A stretch of DNA of 64,000 nt, taken from positions 90,977,319 to 91,041,318 of the forward strand of contig CP136066.1 in NCBI GenBank assembly GCA_032622095.1, written 5' to 3'. The notes beneath the pieces are model-generated. The model was not told where the DNA came from and made no database searches. It worked only from the letters and a program-made list of their open reading frames with translations. Made by a program: the position numbers and the translations under genes. Positions 10,642-20,351 of the stretch are shown here, in pieces (position 1 is the stretch's first letter; each line of letters begins with the position of its first letter). The DNA comes from Siphonodentalium dalli. Its lineage: Eukaryota > Mollusca > Scaphopoda > Gadilida > Siphonodentaliidae.

Positions 10642-11085
10642 CAAACCTGCAAATAGTATGTCTGTCATTTGAAGAATGAGGTCCCCAGAGGGTAAATTTA
10701 GTGATGCTATCCCACACAGCGGGCGAGCATCACCAAATTCACCCTCTGGGAACCTCATTCTGCTTAGGCCTCATCTTCTAGGAAGTATCTATAGTCTCAA
10801 ATTAACGTTGTTTTTAGTTACTTTTTCCCTTCCGGGAAATTTCTATATCCCCTAATTTGCAGAAGATAAAATGCATAATCGAGGTGACTAATGGGTGAAC
10901 ATCAGCAACTTCAACTGGGGAACTTCAATCTGATCCTAGGTCTCCCATAGCAGTTGAGTCCAAAGCAGATGAGGTTCCCAGAGGGTGTATTTGGTGATGC
11001 TAGCCTGCCGAGCAGGATAGCGTCACTAAATTCACCCTCTGGGGACCTCATTCTGCAAATGACAGGCACACTATTTGCATGGTTG
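10642..11085. mobile_element. family D multi-arm foldback element with 8-bp TSD
   Basis: Termini CAAACCTGCAAATAGTATG and CTATTTGCATGGTTG are inverted. The element is flanked by a perfect 8-bp duplication GGTGGTGG at 10634-10641 and 11086-11093, which places it with hAT-type transposons. Inside are two separate hairpins built from 'aatgaggt(c/t)cccagagggt', one at each end, around a unique middle ('aggcctcatcttctaggaag' to 'aacttcaatctgatcctagg'). Lies in the last intron of the C19orf47-like gene. It has no coding capacity. Confidence 0.8.
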
Positions 11086-12011
11086 GGTGGTGGACGGGGT
11101 GTGTTTTACCAACTCGCTTGTTGAATTGCAGAAGTGATAGTTTTATATATTTGCAGTGGTTTATTCCTCTCTTTACTAAATAGATTCTCCCATTCAGTTA
11201 TAAAAGTATACATTGGAATGGTCTATTACTCGTCTGGAGGGAAGTTCAGGAAGTATAAGCAGAAGACAGACAGACAAACAGATGATCTTAGTGTAGAAGG
11301 ATTATTATTCATTGGTAAATGTTCAGATAATAAGTTCAACAAACGGCTGGCATGGCTGTTTTGTTGAACTTAATTATCTGAACATTTCCTAAAGGAACTA
11401 CGATGGTCGTCAATGAGTATTTAGTAAAAAATTGGTAAGGGGTGGCTAACGAGTTTTGAACAGAGATGGTACACAAACAAGTTTGACAAACTAAAATAGA
11501 GCCTTGCGAAGCTTCGAGATTCGATTCATGCATTGGGCTGCCGATTCAATTTGATTATAGGATTAAAATATTTTCGAATCACCCTTCTTGGCATTCTTGT
11601 GGGTGAAAAAGAACTTGAGGTTTAAGATGCCTTGTTATAAATTTCAACCTCGTGTTCTTTTTCACGCAAACTTTTAGCCTTACTGGCTGTTTTGTCTTGC
11701 TGCATTGTTTTCACCTTACCTCCCAATGACGTGACAGTAATACAGTGTATTTCTCACCCGATCACTCAAATGTAGGGAATCATTGGAAATATTTGAAAAG
11801 ATTCTCCGAATGCGAACAATCTTGATTAGTCAGAGATATGTTCCGCCTAGTCATTCTTGAATTATACTTGCAGGCTTATAATGTTCAAGATTTTCAAACA
11901 AAAACTGTGCCAACTTTTATTATTTAAAGATGAGAATATTTTTGAGAGAAACTTCAAACATTTTTGTTCGTGACGAAATCAAAACCATTCACAGTAATGT
12001 TAATTTTTCAG
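11086..12011 (+). other. rest of last intron, with a hairpin at 11326-11388
   Basis: The hairpin arms 'atgttcagataataagttca' and its inverse surround 'acaaacggctggcatggctg'. It is related to the piggyBac-like C3 element at 39334. A weaker inverted pair ('gtgaaaaagaac') spans 11606-11672. The intron ends with acceptor 'gttaatttttcag' before the final exon. Confidence 0.5.
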
Positions 12012-12130
12012 CAATATCGAATCGTTTGGGTCCAAAGCGAGTAGAAGTGTCTTCTTCAGTCGATAGTACGGACTCGGCTCAGGAAGGAATTAGTGGTATC
12101 TTCAGCAGACTTGGCAAGAAGTCATCATGA
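12012..12130 (+). CDS. C19orf47: C19orf47-like protein, last coding exon and stop
   Basis: Phase 1 in, ends with TGA at 12128-12130. Encodes about 38 residues: AISNRLGPKRVEVSSSVDS through SGIFSRLGKKSS at the C-terminus. Two RLG motifs (ISNRLG and IFSRLG) flank an acidic Ser/Asp linker. The terminal GIFSRLG is near-identical to GVFSRLG in the human protein. The visible part of the gene (five exons) gives about 265 residues. The human protein is roughly 420, so an N-terminal third including the SAM-like domain is missing from the window, not from the gene. Confidence 0.78.
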
Positions 12131-12500
12131 TGAATGTCTACGTTCAACTGCCTCAGATAACGATGGGTAAACAGCAAGCACAGTGAATGCCTCCATTCTG
12201 CTGAGAAGTATAGAATAGCACAGCATCCACTTTGCTATAAAAAGTCAGGATTCAAGCAGTTGGAACTTCGGGAGAATTTGGTGTCAAAATTGTGATCGGT
12301 ACTAGCACAGCGTCCACTTTGCTCAGAATACTTGGTCAGGATTCATTCAGCCTAAACTTTGGCAGAAGTTGGTGGAAACACTGTCATGAACTTCTGCTCT
12401 CAGGGCCTCGGATTGTGATGATTACTAGCACAGCATCCACTTTGCTAAGAATACATGATCAGGATTCATTAAACTTAAACTTTGGCAGAGTTTAGGATAA
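12131..12500 (+). repeat. probable 3' UTR with a threefold degenerate repeat
   Basis: 'agcacagc(a/g)tccactttgct' recurs at 12217, 12304 and 12427, each followed by '(t/c)aggattca' and, in the last two, 'aactttggcagag/a'. The spacing is 87 and 123 bp. ATTAAA at 12468-12473 is a possible poly(A) signal. That this is the transcribed 3' UTR is inferred from its position after the stop codon. Confidence 0.5.
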
Positions 12501-12530
12501 AAGCCATCATGGTGAATTTCTTTTGCGTTA

Positions 12531-12645
12531 TAGATGCACAATCTGATTTGACAACCCTAAATTACTATGCCTTCGGCTTCGGGCGTAAAAATAAGTTTTG
12601 AGTCAAGGAAATCACCTTTTTCAAAGCTCAACGCTTTTATGTTTA
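12531..12645 (+). repeat. fragment of an unclassified dispersed repeat (family X)
   Basis: 'agatgcacaatctgatt' with 'cctaaattactat', '(c/t)ttcggcttc(g)gg' and 'tcaaagctca' matches 61483-61590. The downstream part of the same repeat is at 41565-41715. Confidence 0.5.
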
Positions 12646-13056
12646 GACTTTTGAAATCTACCTCTCTTAGCATTTTATTTAGCTAGCTAAAACTCAACTG
12701 ATTTCTGTCTTGAAATATATATAAACAAACATGCGAAGATATAAAGTCAGAATTTCCTAGGCCAATTTTCTGCTTACCTGGCAAAATAACTGAAAAATAC
12801 TTGCGATCACCATCATTTGTATTTCACAGACATCTTGAAAATCCCCAAAATCATCCATAAATAACATGTCAAAAAAGATCACAATAGCTGACAATTGAGA
12901 AAGCTCTTTATATATCCACTGCTTTTTGGGAAACGAAAGCATGGACGCTCTTTTGTCAGAGACGATCATTGGGAATTATTGTTTGCCTGACAAAAATTTT
13001 AAACGTGTTAAAACTTTCACTTTTGAAAGTCTATATCCGACCATGAAAACCTCCTG
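12646..13056. other. intergenic, nothing recognised
   Basis: No supported gene, RNA or transposon end. Confidence 0.45.
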
Positions 13057-13290
13057 TTAACCCTACCATGAGGTTCATAGCGGGAGCTGTGCTGGTGCAG
13101 CATTAAAGATCCTGTGCCAATGCATTCTCTTATATATGCGAGTCTCCCATAGGGAGCTTTGCCTATATAAGAGAATGCACTGGCTTACAATGTCAATATT
13201 TTTAGGCCAATGTATTCTCTTATATATTAGAGGCTCCCTATGGGAGACTCGCATTTTATATAAGAGAATGCATTGGCACAGGGTTTTCGC
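13057..13290. mobile_element. family B piggyBac-like double-hairpin MITE, right end eroded
   Basis: Left end TTAACCCTACCATGAGG with the TTAA typical of piggyBac insertion. Two hairpins follow, each with arms ending in 'gcattctcttatatatgcga' and a CTCCCATAGGGAGC loop region. The second hairpin closes with 'gagaatgcattggcacaggg'. The right TTAA terminus is not visible. Confidence 0.7.
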
Positions 13291-13327
13291 ACTATTTTCT
13301 GCTATAGCCTATAGTAAACATACCAAT

Positions 13328-13406
13328 CAAGCCTGCAAATAGTGTGTCTGTCATTTGCCATGGGGACCTCATTCTGCAAATGACAGATACACTATTTGCA
13401 GGCTTG
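13328..13406. mobile_element. family D minimal palindrome
   Basis: CAAGCCTGCAAATAGTGTGT to its near-perfect inverse, 79 bp, with only 'catttgccatggggacctca' in the middle. Flanked by ATACCAAT/GTACCAAT (7 of 8 identical), consistent with an 8-bp target duplication. It is the terminal arm pair of family D without the interior. Confidence 0.75.
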
Positions 13407-13492
13407 GTACCAATGGTAGTTTTATGTTGTCAAATTATATGGGACATCTCTAATGGCTATAGCCAACAGAGATATCACTCAGAATACAAGTA

Positions 13493-13705
13493 CAGTAATG
13501 CCCTAATTAATCGACTCCTTAACCACAGCAGAATTGTGGGTAATTTTTCAGGATTTAGTCGGAAATATGGCTTGTTGCCATTCATCGGAAAGCTCTCACT
13601 GAGAGCTTTCCGATGAATGCCAACAAGCCATATTTCCGACTAAATCCTGAAAAATTACCCATAATTCTGCTGTGGTTAAGGAGTCGATTAATTAGGGCAT
13701 TACTG
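13493..13705. mobile_element. family A foldback MITE, complete
   Basis: CAGTAATGCCCTAATTAATC to CATTACTG, with ~95-bp arms meeting at 'gctctcactgagagct'. TA precedes the left end; the right flank has changed. Same family as 9650-9855. Confidence 0.78.
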
Positions 13706-13921
13706 TCGTAAGATGTTTGGCTGAGATAGCGGGAGAAAGGTTAACATGATGAATTCTATTACACTAGTGTTGAAAGTAAATAAAGATTTCAGACAGGAAG
13801 AAATTAAATCTTCAGAATCTCATTGTCCTTATGAGCGAACAATGCTATCCTAAAATCTAATCCCAAATGTAGTTTGTACTTATGGAACAAACAACTATTT
13901 ATTTGGGTTTCAGAAGGAACC

Positions 13922-14622
13922 CTTACTCGTATTTAAATTTACGCAGTACTATATTTCACTCAGTTTTTTTATCCGCACACCCAGCTGGGCGAATTCAAAA
14001 GTGACAATTTTCTTTTTACAGTTCTTAATTATTCCTGAAGATACAGACTCGTCTCAAAGAAAATTTTCATCAAACAGAATACAACTTCGTAATAAGTTTG
14101 TTGTGAAGACGGCTGCTTATGTATGATCAAAATAAGCATTTTGATATTTAATAAATATTTATGGAAATCATGGAATTTAACTTGAAGAAGTAAAACCACA
14201 ACTACGTATCTATATAGGTTGCTGACTTTAGAAAACAAACCAATTCTTGCATGGTTGTGTGTATTTTAAATGTAATACTAACCCAGACTGTTTGATGCAT
14301 GGTGTCAACCCAGGGTTGTGAATACGGAGACATGCTTTTGTGCTCCTTCATTCTGAAATATGATATGTGCATTTCTTAGGGGCATTTCAACATCAAATAT
14401 CTAATCATGATTTCTAGCTTTACATGTACATATGATTAATGGCATTGCGATTGATTAGTTGCCCATATGTAAATATAAGGGTTTATTATCTATCCAAAAT
14501 ACCCCTCTTATTTTCCCTATTGTTTGATATATACAAGAATCCTTTTTTTTTCGCTCAGTTGTAAATTCGTGGATCATTTGGTGTGCGAAAAATAGTACAA
14601 CACAAATTTAAATACGAGTAAG
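13922..14622. mobile_element. unclassified element with ~40-bp imperfect inverted ends
   Basis: The left end 'cttactcgtatttaaattt' continues into 'gtactatattt' and 'cgcacac'. The right end 'gtgtgcgaaaaatagtac' continues into 'aaatttaaatacgagtaag'. About 700 bp lies between, with no ORF of note. No target duplication was identified, so the exact ends are uncertain. Confidence 0.45.
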
Positions 14623-14626
14623 TTAA

Positions 14627-14889
14627 TTAACCCTTCCATGACTGGAGCTTCCTGAATTTTTGCGAAAACACTGTGCCAATGTATTCTCTTATATATGCGA
14701 GTCTCCCATAGGGAGCCTCGCATATATAAGAGAATGCATAGGCCTAACAATATTTACCTTGACTTTGTAAGCCAGAGTATTCTCTTACATATGCAAGGCT
14801 CCCTCTGGTAGACTCACATATATAAGAGAATGCACTGGCACATGATATTTAATGCTGCACCAGCGAATCTCTTGTCACGAAAGGGTTAA
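14627..14889. mobile_element. family B piggyBac-like double-hairpin MITE, complete
   Basis: TTAACCCTTCCATGACTGGA at left and 'cgaaagggTTAA' at right, with TTAA at both borders. Internal hairpin 1 spans about 14670-14738 and hairpin 2 about 14770-14840, both with 'attctctta(t/c)atatgc(g/a)a'. The linker is 'acaatatttaccttgac'. Confidence 0.78.
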
Positions 14890-15095
14890 CCTCAGGTTTA
14901 AGCTTCTGCTCAGTTCCCCATGCGTTTGTGGCTGAGTAAATAGAGGATTACACCCATTTAATGTGACAGCTGTATTTCAGGTATTTCGTGTTGCAGGCCA
15001 TATAACGTTTGGATGTGTTGGTATATTCATAATAAGTAAGAACAGTAAAGACTACAGTACTCTATGCTTAAAGCAGCCATTAATATCTTTAAATA

Positions 15096-15420
15096 TTAAC
15101 CTCTTCACTGCCAATGACATTATGACATCGAATGCTGGGCCAATGACGTTATGACCATTTTCCAGTGGAAAAATGGAACAGGAATATCATGAAAACCATA
15201 AAACTGACTCATTTGAAAGGCTATTATCATTCACAATAGTAGAACATTATACACTGTTTGAAAATTTGAGATACATTAATTCCGATTCTGAGATCCAGTT
15301 ATGAATAACGGCTGACTGCTTGTGTGCTGAAGTAGGTCTGTACTCAGTATGGACGTATAGCACACAGCGTCACATTTTACGTCCGTACTCCGTACTGACG
15401 TATAGCAGCCAAGAGGTTCA
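15096..15420. mobile_element. piggyBac-like MITE, diverged right border
   Basis: The left border TTAACCTCTTCACTGCCAA is matched by an inverted 'gcagccaagaggTTCA'. The termini share ACCTCTT, and TTAA has become TTCA on the right. Internal 'gacgtatagca' blocks recur. The classification is inferred from the border only. Confidence 0.45.
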
Positions 15421-15436
15421 TGGCATTCAGTTTGAA

Positions 15437-15556
15437 TTAACTCTTTAACACCTGGTGACATGATTTGACGTATATACCTAAACCGTTTTATAATTAGTAC
15501 GTCAAAATACGTCACCAGGTGTCCAGCGACATTTGATATTAGGTGGTAAAGTGTTG
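15437..15556. mobile_element. short piggyBac-like fragment
   Basis: TTAACTCTTTAACACCTGGT and an inverted 'caccaggtgtccagcg' with the end 'taaagtgttga'. A related left end, 'ttaactctttatcacctggt', occurs at 44133. The palindrome around 'tgacgtat' is visible. Confidence 0.4.
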
Positions 15557-16626
15557 AGACTTCTCAGCTAACCATTCTATCAGTCGATGATAATAGCATG
15601 GAGAAAATGAGAATATTTGAGATATTAATGTGTTGGTTTTATTTTATTATATTGGCAATAATTATTTCATCAAACAGTGATCATGTGGAATAATCGCCAA
15701 TTGGTATGTCAAGACCTGCCTGGTTTTTTCCCCTTCCGTCAAGGGCTTTTTTTTCTCTAATGTTCGTTGAGCACTGATAAAATTGCTGTGGCCTTGCAAA
15801 TCGATCTCATTTCAACAAAGATGACTATCTTGATGGCCAGGTATCTGATGAACAACCATTAATGGCCATATAATTATATCCCCATCCAAAATTGGGGGGG
15901 GGGGGGGCAAACTGGATTACATCTGTGTTTCGTGGCATCCATCTCTCCGTCCTCTCATATATCTCAGCCATGGGTTATCAGATCTTGATGAAATTGGTTT
16001 GCAGGTTTAGCAACAGGAGGGCTTTCTAAAGATGGTTCATTGATGTTGTTCACATTTTCAGTTCAAGAGTTATTCCTCTGTTTATCTGAAAATGTTGGAT
16101 TTCCGTCCATCCGCTCATTTATCTCAACCATGGGTTATCTGATCTCGATGAAATATGGTATACAGGTACACTTCAAGAGTCCTTTCAAAAGAGGTTTCAT
16201 TGACATTGTTCACGTATTCCATTCCAGAGTTATCCCTCTTTGTTTATCTGAAAATGTTGAATTTCCGTCCGTCCGCTCATATATCTTTTTAACTTTTGGT
16301 TTACTTCCTACCCATGTTTCAGTTGGCAAAATGGGGTATCCCAGCACCCGAGGTGCAATTTATTGTTTTACGTGTTTGACATTACATCTACTAATTCAAA
16401 ACTGGCATTTTCATTCTAAATGAAAGTTGAGCTACATGTATAGCATCACTTTTGTTAAGTTGTAGTGTATCATTGATAATATGATTCAACATTTAGGCAA
16501 AATATAATTTTCTGGGCCAGATAGGGATGAAAACCTGGCATTATTTTTTTGTATTTTGGCCCTAAATTCATCAATTTAGTTATAATAAACTGGTAAGGGT
16601 GATTTGAATAGTTTTTATTTTTTTTT
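15557..16626. repeat. region with diverged 'ccgtcc...gttatc.ctctt' repeats
   Basis: 15930-16310 contains three diverged blocks with 'tttccgtcc(a/g)tccgctca', 'atct(c)aaccatgggttatc' and '(g/c)agagttat(t/c)cctct', spaced about 170 bp. It ends near 16430 with 'aaagttgagctacatgtat'. A decayed member of the pearl/HINE-like repeats. A G15 run is at 15893-15907. The 127-codon ORF at 16040-16423 is a product of the repeated blocks. Confidence 0.45.
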
Positions 16627-16970
16627 AAAGGGGTACTGTACACTAAATCCGGCCATTTATGGGACCATCTCCTTTTATACTCAACAGAATGTATGCAACA
16701 TATGAATTAATTTGAGCCATGGATCAGTGCAAAACACACTCATGTGCTCTATGAACGATGCAAACAACATGGTAATTATCATGAAAATGAATTTATGACT
16801 CCAGCCATTTATTCATTAAAATTAACATGTTGTTTGCATCATTCATAGAGCACATGAGTGTATTTTTCACTAATCCATGGCTCAAATTCATTCAATTGTT
16901 GCATATATTCTGTTGAGTATAAAAGGAGGTGGTCCCATAAATGGTCGGATTTTTGGTACAGTCCCCCTTT
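16627..16970. mobile_element. family E foldback element
   Basis: Long imperfect palindrome. The left arm begins 'aaaggggtactgtacac' and runs through 'ggccatttatgggaccatct' and 'catgtgctctatgaacgatg'. The right arm is its inverse, ending 'ggtacagtcccccttt'. Arms are about 150 bp each around 'gacccagcc'-like unique sequence near 16800. No target duplication was recognised, so the superfamily is open. Confidence 0.65.
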
Positions 16971-17086
16971 GAATGTAAAAACTAATACAGTAATGTCGGC
17001 ATGACATCTAGTGGGTTTAAGTTTGTAGAATCCTTGTGGTTCGGGATCAGTTTTGTTGATATTATAACATTGTTGAATTAGTGTGG

Positions 17087-17350
17087 TTTACCCTTTCATG
17101 ACAGGAGCAGTGCTGGTGCAGCATTAAAGATCCTGTGCCAGTGCATTCTCTTATATATGCGAGTCTCCCATAGGGAGCCTTGCATATATATGAGAATGCA
17201 CTGGCTTAACAAGGTCATGGTAAATATTGTTAGGCCAATGTATTCTCTTATATATGCGAGGCTCCCTATGGGAAACTCGCATATATAAGAGAATGCATTG
17301 GCACAGGGTTTTTGCAAAATTTCAGGAAGCTCCAGTTATGAAAGGGTTAA
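17087..17350. mobile_element. family B piggyBac-like double-hairpin MITE
   Basis: Left border TTTACCCTTTCATGACAGG (TTAA mutated to TTTA), right border 'ttatgaaagggTTAA'. Two hairpins with 'gcattctcttatatatgcga' arms are joined by a 'aaggtcatggtaaatatt' linker. Overlapping ORFs on both strands merely read these arms. Confidence 0.75.
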
Positions 17351-18959
17351 GTTGTCAAGAGTTATGTTTTCAGCATTTATCTTCTGTTCCAGAAAGTGGT
17401 GATAGTTTATGGTAAATGAGTGCAACCAGTGCAAAGAAACCAGAAACCTTGGTAGTTCACATATGCTCACCTAAGGGGAATTGTCCATACATCACCATGC
17501 TTGACCAATAATTCGTTCTTCAGAATGTAGAGTAACACCAGCAGTGATATTCACCAAAATGGTTTATTTTACAAACCAGCTAGTTAGTCCCCTGCAAATA
17601 ATCGATATTCGTTTTGTTGTTCGATTTGACTTCGATATTCGAAACAACAAATAGTAATTTTGAATACTTCAAACCAGTCAACATGAACTGAAGTATATAA
17701 AGTAGATACGCTTGCAATCATAATTCTGTAATTGTCCATCTCCTATTCCACGTTTTGAATAGATAATAGTGATGTCATTTAATTCCAGAAGTTTTTATTT
17801 ACAGCGCATGAAAATTGAAAAATTTATTTTTTCCAAATTTGTTTGTTATATTTTGATGAAATTATGTCGTAAATTGTCGATCCACCATTCGCAAAAAAAG
17901 AGATGATTGGCAGTATTATCACATCGCCTTGAACAGATAAGTTTATCACTAGAGTTTATCACTACAGTTACCCTGAATGGTGAGTTTTGCCCAGTATAAA
18001 CCACCTGGACTATATTATAACATCACCCAGTCAATATGACTGATGCTGTTGAAAATGTGTGGTTGAATATTCTGATAAATAGTGTCAAAATTGGCAACTG
18101 ACTCTGCAATCTTTTAATGACAGTGTACCTCTTCCATGCAAGTTTTATATAGATTTACGGGGTATAAAATAATGAAGTTGAATCGAGGACACCTGTCCAG
18201 TAAATATTCTGTCAATTATTATCAATTTTATTGAAAAATTTTCTCATAGGATCCAGGGACAGTAAAACTGGCTGTTTTTAGAACAGAAATCTTGTGAAAA
18301 TGTTTGGAACATACCAAGAGGGAGAACTCTATCTTGTTAGCACCCTCAATCAAAACAAAATAAAGTATTTCACTGTAACTTATGCTCGGTTGCATCAGAA
18401 ATAAACTGCTTTATTATGCCTTTATAGAAAAATAGTATACAATCTTCAGTTTTTTCTGAATTATATTCACAAAAGAACTGTTTATACTGGTTTAAACTTA
18501 ACTTTAAAGTTTTGAAACTGGGTTTTATAAATCTTGGAATCAGGAACTATGTATATTTGCACTCAGATAACTCACCACCTCCAATGATCAAATGTCTCTA
18601 TAATGAAGCAATATTCATTTTTGTAATGTTTTGTACAATAAATTATATTTTAACCACTTGTTTTCATGTTAGAGTTTTGTCAGTCCCTGTCAATGGCCAA
18701 AATGTCCAAATTATATGAAAATGGCTCAAGAAAATTTCTTGTACAATTTCAGTGTTGATTTTCTCATTTTAGTACATCTTTAAATTTATCAAGTAGCTAC
18801 ATTGAAGATATGCAAGATTATGATTTTTTTAAAATTATTTTGTTGTCTGTTAGTTCAACGGCTTTTGAAGTCTTGTCAGCTTTTGTCATGAAAAACAGAA
18901 AAAGCGGTGTGAAGAGAGATTCTCTTGAGAGTTTTCATGGCTAATTTTGGACCAGGGTT
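17351..18959. other. intergenic, nothing recognised
   Basis: AT-rich, no supported gene or element end. 17580-17700 has 'atcgatattcg...cgatattcgaaacaac' inverted pairs that may be a decayed transposon end. Confidence 0.45.
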
Positions 18960-20012
18960 TTTTAGCTCAACTTACTTTGTAAGTTTGAGCTATTGCCATG
19001 GGTTGGAGTCCATCGTCTGTGTGTCTGTGTGTCCGTCAACAATTTCCTTTGTAGATGGGAACGAATCATTTTGGGGTCATTCAGCCAAAAAACATGGCCG
19101 CTGGTGGCCATCTTGGATTTCAAAATTAAATCCATTGGCGCAGTCTACAGGTAGTACTGTTCGTCTGATCACCATGAAATTTGTCATGGATGTTAATATT
19201 GACATGTAGATGGGAAACGAGTCATTTTGGGGTCGTTCTGTAAAAAAACATGGCCGCCAGCAGCCATTTTGGATTTTACTCTTCGCATGACTAAATCCTT
19301 TGGCGCGGGCTGCAGGTCGTAGCTTTAGTCGGATCTTCATGAATTTGTCTTGGATGTTAACAATGACATGCAGATGGGAACGTGTCATTTTGGGGTCGCT
19401 CGGCCAAAAAACATGGCCGCCAGCAGCCATCTTGGATTTTACTCTTTGCATGACTAAATCCTTTGGCGTGGGCTACAGGTCGTAGCTTTGGTCTGATCTT
19501 CATGAAATTTGTCATGGATGTTAACAATGACATGTAGATGGGAAAGGGTCATTTTGGGGTCATTCAGCCAAAAAACATGGCCGCTGGTGGCCATCTTGGA
19601 TTTCAAAATTGAATCCATTGGAGTGGTCTACAGGTCGTACTGTTCGTCTGATCATCATGAAATTTGTCATGGATGTTAATATTGACATGTAGATCGGAAC
19701 GAGTGATGTTGGGGTCCTTCGGCCAAAAAACATGGCTGCCAGCAGTCATCTTGGATTTTACTCTTTGCATGTTTCCATGGATGTTAAGAATGACATGTAG
19801 ATGGGAACGAGTCATTTTGAGGTCATTCAGCCAAAAAAACATGGCCGCCAGCAGCCATCTTGGATTTTACTCTTTGCATGACTAAATCCTTTGGCACAGC
19901 TACATGTAGGTTAGACATTTCAATTAGCACCTTTCCTATTCCTCCATTTAATGTCAACCATTAAATTATTCCCTTACCTTAGTTGAGCTACAGTGTCATT
20001 GACACTTTCATT
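18960..20012 (+). repeat. array T2: ~160-bp tandem repeats with bounded ends
   Basis: Same left hairpin (agctcaacttactttgtaag), a GTCTGTGTGTCC tract, about six core units with 'tagatgggaacgagtcattt' and 'catggccgccagcagccat', and the same right end 'agttgagctacagtgtcatt' plus 'gacactttcat'. Some units are truncated (19060 and 19770), which shows internal deletions within the array. Confidence 0.78.
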
Positions 20013-20351
20013 TTGTTTCCCTACGAGTTATTCATGGACTATTGTATTATGCTGTTAGTGCAATAAATTCTTTCGTAGCCATTAAATCCGTTAGAAGTAA
20101 GAACTATCAGTATATTTTGTTCATAACGATTGCACATGTTCTGGACATGACCATATCGTATCGGATATCTATGCCAAAGGGTCGCATTGCACGACGACAC
20201 CTTGAAATATATGTTAATATTCACACATGCAGGAATGGGTCCATTACTTTGCAATGTAATGCCATTACCATTACTTGTCATTTTCTGCATTACCATTACC
20301 ATTATTTCCAAAATGAAATGTAACACATTACTTGGAAAAAGTAATGCATTA
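20013..20351. repeat. spacer with CATTAC-rich segment
   Basis: 20235-20350 is rich in TAATG/CATTAC (for example 'gtaatgccattaccattact' and 'acattacttggaaaaagtaa'), like ends of some hAT-type MITEs. No border or duplication could be fixed. The two antisense ORFs here are shadows of this low-complexity sequence. Confidence 0.35.

Noticed and set aside
16040-16423. 127-codon ORF
   Set aside because: Built from three diverged ~170-bp repeat blocks; the apparent peptide repeats follow the DNA repeats.
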